Below, piece by piece: positions 6,194-7,744 of a stretch of 7,744 bases of DNA (position 1 is the first letter of the stretch; every line of letters starts with the position of its first letter). The stretch comes from an uncultured Slackia sp. (GTDB lineage Bacteria; Actinomycetota; Coriobacteriia; Coriobacteriales; Eggerthellaceae). The position numbers were made by a program, and so were the translations under genes. The stretch is taken from NCBI GenBank assembly GCA_900555495.1, contig USLD01000061.1, positions 1-7,744 on the forward strand, read 5' to 3'. The notes under the pieces were generated by a model. The model worked only from the letters and a program-made list of their open reading frames with translations. It ran no database searches and was not told the DNA's origin.

Positions 6194-7252
6194 CTACAGG
6201 TCGTCGACCAGCGCGGTCGACTTGGCATATGCGGTCGATTTCGCCTCGAAGAAGTCGGTCTTGACCATGTTGGCGTTGGAGTACTGCGACACCCAACGCA
6301 TGTTCTCGGGTTCCTGCACGTTGTCGGGGAACAGCGGCTCATAGCCCAAGCTCGTCCAGCGCTGGTTGCCCAGATAGCGGATGTAATCGGTCACCATATC
6401 CTTCGTCAGGCCGGGGATATCGTCGCCGATGACGTAATGGCCCCAGGCGATTTCCTGACGAACGCCCTCTTCCAGCATGGCGCGCAGCTCCGCCACGTTC
6501 TCGTCCGTGAACAGCGACGGCTCTTCCTTCTGCAGCTCCAAGATGATGTTGCGGAACAGCCACAGATGCGTGTTCTCGTCGCGATTGATGTAGCGGATCT
6601 CCTGCGCCGAACCCGGCATTTTGCCATTGCGAGCCAGATTGTAGAAGAACATGAACCCGGAATAGAAGTACACGCCTTCAAGAATGAAGTTCGCCATCAT
6701 CACCTTGAGCAGCGTGAACGGGTGCTTGTCGCGCTGAAACTCGTTGTACAAGTCGCCGATGAACGTGTTGCGCGCAAGCAGGCGCTCGTCGGTGCGCCAC
6801 TGGTACAGGATGTCGTTGCGCTGGTCGGGCGAGCAGATCGTATCGAGCATGTAACTGTAGCTCTGCGAATGCACGCACTCCTGGAACGTCTGGATATTAA
6901 GGCACAGGTTCACCTCGTTAGCCGTGATGTACTCGCCGATGGCGGGCAGATTGGCCGATTGGATCGAGTCCAGGAACACGAGAAAGGACAGAATCTTGTC
7001 GTACGCGGTGCGTTCGGCCTGATCGAGATGCGGATAATCCTTCACATCCTGGCCCAGGTTGATTTCCTCGGGGATCCAGAAGTTGTTCATCGCCTGACGG
7101 TACCAATCGGACACCCAGGGGTATTTCATATTGTTGAAGTCGTTGAGGTTGGTGGTGTTGCCGCCGATCATGCGGCGCTCGCGCACATCGACATCGCCCT
7201 GCGGGTTGAACAGGGGCTTCTTCATCAACGATTCGTTCGGTTCTATGGCCAT
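6194..7252 (-). CDS. nrdB: Class I ribonucleotide reductase, small (radical-generating R2) subunit
   Basis: R2 holds the metal cofactor and tyrosyl radical that the large subunit uses to reduce ribonucleotides to dNTP precursors. The 352-residue ferritin-like protein has all six metal ligands with E. coli-like spacing: Asp95, Glu125, His128, Glu192, Glu226 and His229. The radical Tyr132 lies in ECVHSQSYSYML. The radical-transfer residues Trp59 (FWIPEE) and Asp225 (RDENTHL), plus the C-terminal Tyr342 (FFEAKSTAY), correspond to E. coli Trp48, Asp237 and Tyr356. Tyr132 argues against the Phe-containing class Ic. The short C-terminal tail (ALVDDL) should dock on the large subunit. The ATG at 7252 follows AAGAAGG at 8-nt spacing. 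The gene is downstream of the large-subunit gene but separated by 325 nt of structured non-coding sequence, long for such a pair. No nrdI or nrdH is visible. Confidence 0.95.
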   Translation of the reverse strand: MAIEPNESLMKKPLFNPQGDVDVRERRMIGGNTTNLNDFNNMKYPWVSDWYRQAMNNFWIPEEINLGQDVKDYPHLDQAERTAYDKILSFLVFLDSIQSANLPAIGEYITANEVNLCLNIQTFQECVHSQSYSYMLDTICSPDQRNDILYQWRTDERLLARNTFIGDLYNEFQRDKHPFTLLKVMMANFILEGVYFYSGFMFFYNLARNGKMPGSAQEIRYINRDENTHLWLFRNIILELQKEEPSLFTDENVAELRAMLEEGVRQEIAWGHYVIGDDIPGLTKDMVTDYIRYLGNQRWTSLGYEPLFPDNVQEPENMRWVSQYSNANMVKTDFFEAKSTAYAKSTALVDDL

Positions 7253-7293
7253 GGTCGTTACCTTCTTTTCTTAACAGGGGAATGAGGGCGGCG

Positions 7294-7392
7294 CGGGCAA
7301 GGCCTCGTGCTCAAACAGTCCCGAGGTCGCAGGGACAGCACGTTAAGTGCCGTCCCGCTCCTGCGGAACTGCACGCGAGACCTCGCCCGTGC
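7294..7392 (-). ncRNA. Candidate structured leader RNA upstream of nrdB, switch-like
   Basis: Read on the minus strand, outer helix P1 is CGAGGTC (7385-7379) with GACCTCG (7328-7322). It encloses P2, GTTCC (7369-7365) with GGAGC (7361-7357) and a GCA loop, abutting P3, GGGACGGCAC (7356-7347) with GTGCTGTCCC (7341-7332) and loop TTAAC. Joining segments are 9, 0 and 3 nt. P2 and P3 each contain a G.U pair that would be an A.C mismatch on the opposite strand, so the RNA is the reductase-sense one. A competing helix pairs CGGGCGAGG (7389-7381) with CCTTGCCCG (7302-7294). It uses the 5' arm of P1 and is compatible with CCTCG (7326-7322) pairing to CGAGG (7307-7303). Two exclusive states are therefore possible. 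The helix ends about 30 nt before the ribosome binding site, so simple occlusion of that site is not shown. I recognise no known RNA family. Confidence 0.5.
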
Positions 7393-7421
7393 CCCGAGAG
7401 GGACCCCGACGTCGAACAAAA

Positions 7422-7427
7422 ATCTTA
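7422..7427 (-). promoter_or_regulatory. Possible -10 of an nrdB-proximal promoter
   Basis: TAAGAT on the minus strand (four of six to TATAAT) sits in the only AT-richer stretch of the gap and is followed by a run of five Ts. The 17-bp-spaced -35 candidate (TTTCGC) is poor. If real, transcription would start near 7415 and the folded module at 7294-7392 would be a 5' leader of nrdB alone. Confidence 0.25.
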
Positions 7428-7468
7428 CAAGTCGCCGAAACGGAGCGAAAAGACGCCCTATGCCTCGA

Positions 7469-7572
7469 ATCGGCCTGACTGGCGCAGGAAGCGCACTTCG
7501 GTGCGCGACCAGGACACGGAGGGCCGAGACGGAGTGCCCGGCGGCTTTTGCAGCGTCGACCGGCAGGCCGAC
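7469..7572 (-). ncRNA. Candidate structured RNA element just downstream of nrdA
   Basis: On the minus strand GTCGGCCTG (7572-7564) pairs with CAGGCCGAT (7477-7469), eight Watson-Crick pairs plus one terminal G.U, enclosing 86 nt. Within it is the perfect 6-bp hairpin GCGCAC / GTGCGC with a CGAA loop (7506-7491); an alternative pairing of the same bases gives GAAG / CTTC plus GCGCA / TGCGC over 7482-7506. The element starts 5 nt after the nrdA stop codon. It could be a 3' UTR structure limiting read-through or protecting the nrdA mRNA end. There is no U-tract of an intrinsic terminator. The function is unknown. Confidence 0.4.
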
Positions 7573-7577
7573 GCAAC

Positions 7578-7744
7578 CTACGACGAGCAGCTTTCGCACT
7601 CTTCCACTTCGAGCGATTTGCTGCGCACGTAGTAGACCGTCTTCACGCCGCATTTCCATGCCTCATGATACAAGTCGAACACCTGGCGCATCGTGTAGTC
7701 GTTCGTGATGTAGAGGTTCATCGACTGCGCTTGGTCGACGTGGC
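7578..7744 (-). CDS. nrdA: Class I ribonucleotide reductase, large (catalytic R1) subunit, C-terminal end only
   Basis: Only the last 54 residues are inside the window. They read HVDQAQSMNLYITNDY...TVYYVRSKSLEVEECESCSS and stop at TAG (7580-7578). The VYY motif corresponds to the paired tyrosines (E. coli Tyr730-Tyr731) that pass the radical from R2 to the active-site Cys. The terminal Cys-Glu-Ser-Cys is the mobile redox pair that re-reduces the active site and accepts electrons from thioredoxin or glutaredoxin. The fragment lies upstream of the small-subunit gene on the same strand, the usual nrdA-nrdB order. The symbol assumes class Ia naming. A class Ib nrdE cannot be excluded from this fragment, but the R2 neighbour and the absence of a visible nrdI favour nrdA. 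Confidence 0.92.
   Translation of the reverse strand, partial: HVDQAQSMNLYITNDYTMRQVFDLYHEAWKCGVKTVYYVRSKSLEVEECESCSS

Larger units (their letters stand above)
7253..7577 (-). other. Long structured intergenic region between nrdA and nrdB
   Basis: These 325 bp have no convincing reading frame on either strand. From the nrdA side they contain a long-range helix module (7469-7572) with an internal hairpin, then an AT-richer island with a -10-like TAAGAT (7422-7427), and then a folded module (7294-7392) followed by the nrdB ribosome binding site. No NrdR-box-like palindrome (ACAC...GTGT, AT-rich) and no cobalamin-riboswitch core was found. Confidence 0.7.

Noticed and set aside
6185..7285. 366-residue open frame on the plus strand opposite nrdB
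   Set aside because: It is an exact antisense shadow of the small reductase subunit with no recognisable domain.
7332..7356. 10-bp hairpin as an intrinsic terminator between nrdA and nrdB
   Set aside because: No T-tract follows on either strand, and it is nested inside a larger fold.
7516..7534. Direct repeat ACGGAG x2
   Set aside because: Two six-base copies close together are expected by chance in this GC-rich stretch.
7253..7577. Cobalamin riboswitch or NrdR box in the nrdA-nrdB gap
   Set aside because: The cobalamin core sequences are absent, and no AT-rich ACAC...GTGT palindrome is present.
7253..7577. Small transposable element (MITE) in the nrdA-nrdB gap
   Set aside because: The inverted repeats are internal and nested rather than terminal, and no target-site duplication is seen at the gap ends.
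7258..7708. Short open frames in the nrdA-nrdB gap on both strands
   Set aside because: They have Arg-rich compositions, no convincing ribosome binding sites and overlap with strong RNA helices. The plus-strand frame at 7307-7708 also runs into the nrdA coding end.
1..7744. CRISPR array, tRNA, rRNA, insertion sequence or prophage genes
   Set aside because: None was seen. There are no spaced direct repeats, cloverleaf, transposase or integrase motifs in any supported frame.

Overview
The window reads as chromosomal DNA of a high-GC, Gram-positive-type bacterium. My best guess is Coriobacteriia (Eggerthellaceae-like Actinomycetota). The basis is the GC-rich coding sequence, strong AGGAGG-like ribosome binding sites, a CGAAC-N4-GTTYG LexA/DinR-type SOS box in front of ruvC, and the style of the ribonucleotide reductase and binding-protein sequences. 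This placement is inference; no 16S or other marker gene is present.

Layout from left to right. (1) Positions 1-1749, minus strand: a compact ruvC-ruvA-ruvB operon for Holliday-junction processing, with ruvB running off the left edge. A near-perfect SOS box lies 52 bp upstream of ruvC. (2) Positions 1913-3195, minus strand: a polytopic membrane protein of the YbhN/AglD/MprF-N-terminal (UPF0104, PF03706) family, closed by a textbook intrinsic terminator. Its promoter has a perfect TATAAT -10 that sits between the arms of a perfect 9-bp inverted repeat. (3) Positions 3196-3535: a divergent intergenic region. (4) Positions 3536-6172, plus strand: a complete three-gene NitT/TauT-type ABC importer (binding protein, permease, ATPase). 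Stem-loops follow the first and second genes, and a 12-bp hairpin spans the last stop codon. The binding protein has a lipoprotein-like leader in which the invariant lipobox Cys is Tyr. (5) Positions 6194-7744, minus strand: a class I ribonucleotide reductase operon, with the C-terminus of the large subunit followed by the complete radical-bearing small subunit.

The most unusual element is the 325-bp non-coding gap between the two reductase genes. It holds two folded modules. In both, G.U pairs favour the minus-strand (reductase-sense) RNA. The module nearest nrdB can form a three-way-junction-like fold or a mutually exclusive pair of helices, which resembles a riboswitch or cis-regulatory leader. 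I do not recognise it as a known RNA class. This is the best candidate here for something undescribed.

Functionally, ruvCAB (recombination and repair) and nrdAB (dNTP supply) are housekeeping modules for DNA replication and repair. The importer and the flippase-like protein between them are independent membrane functions with no evident link to each other. No mobile element, CRISPR array, tRNA or rRNA was seen.
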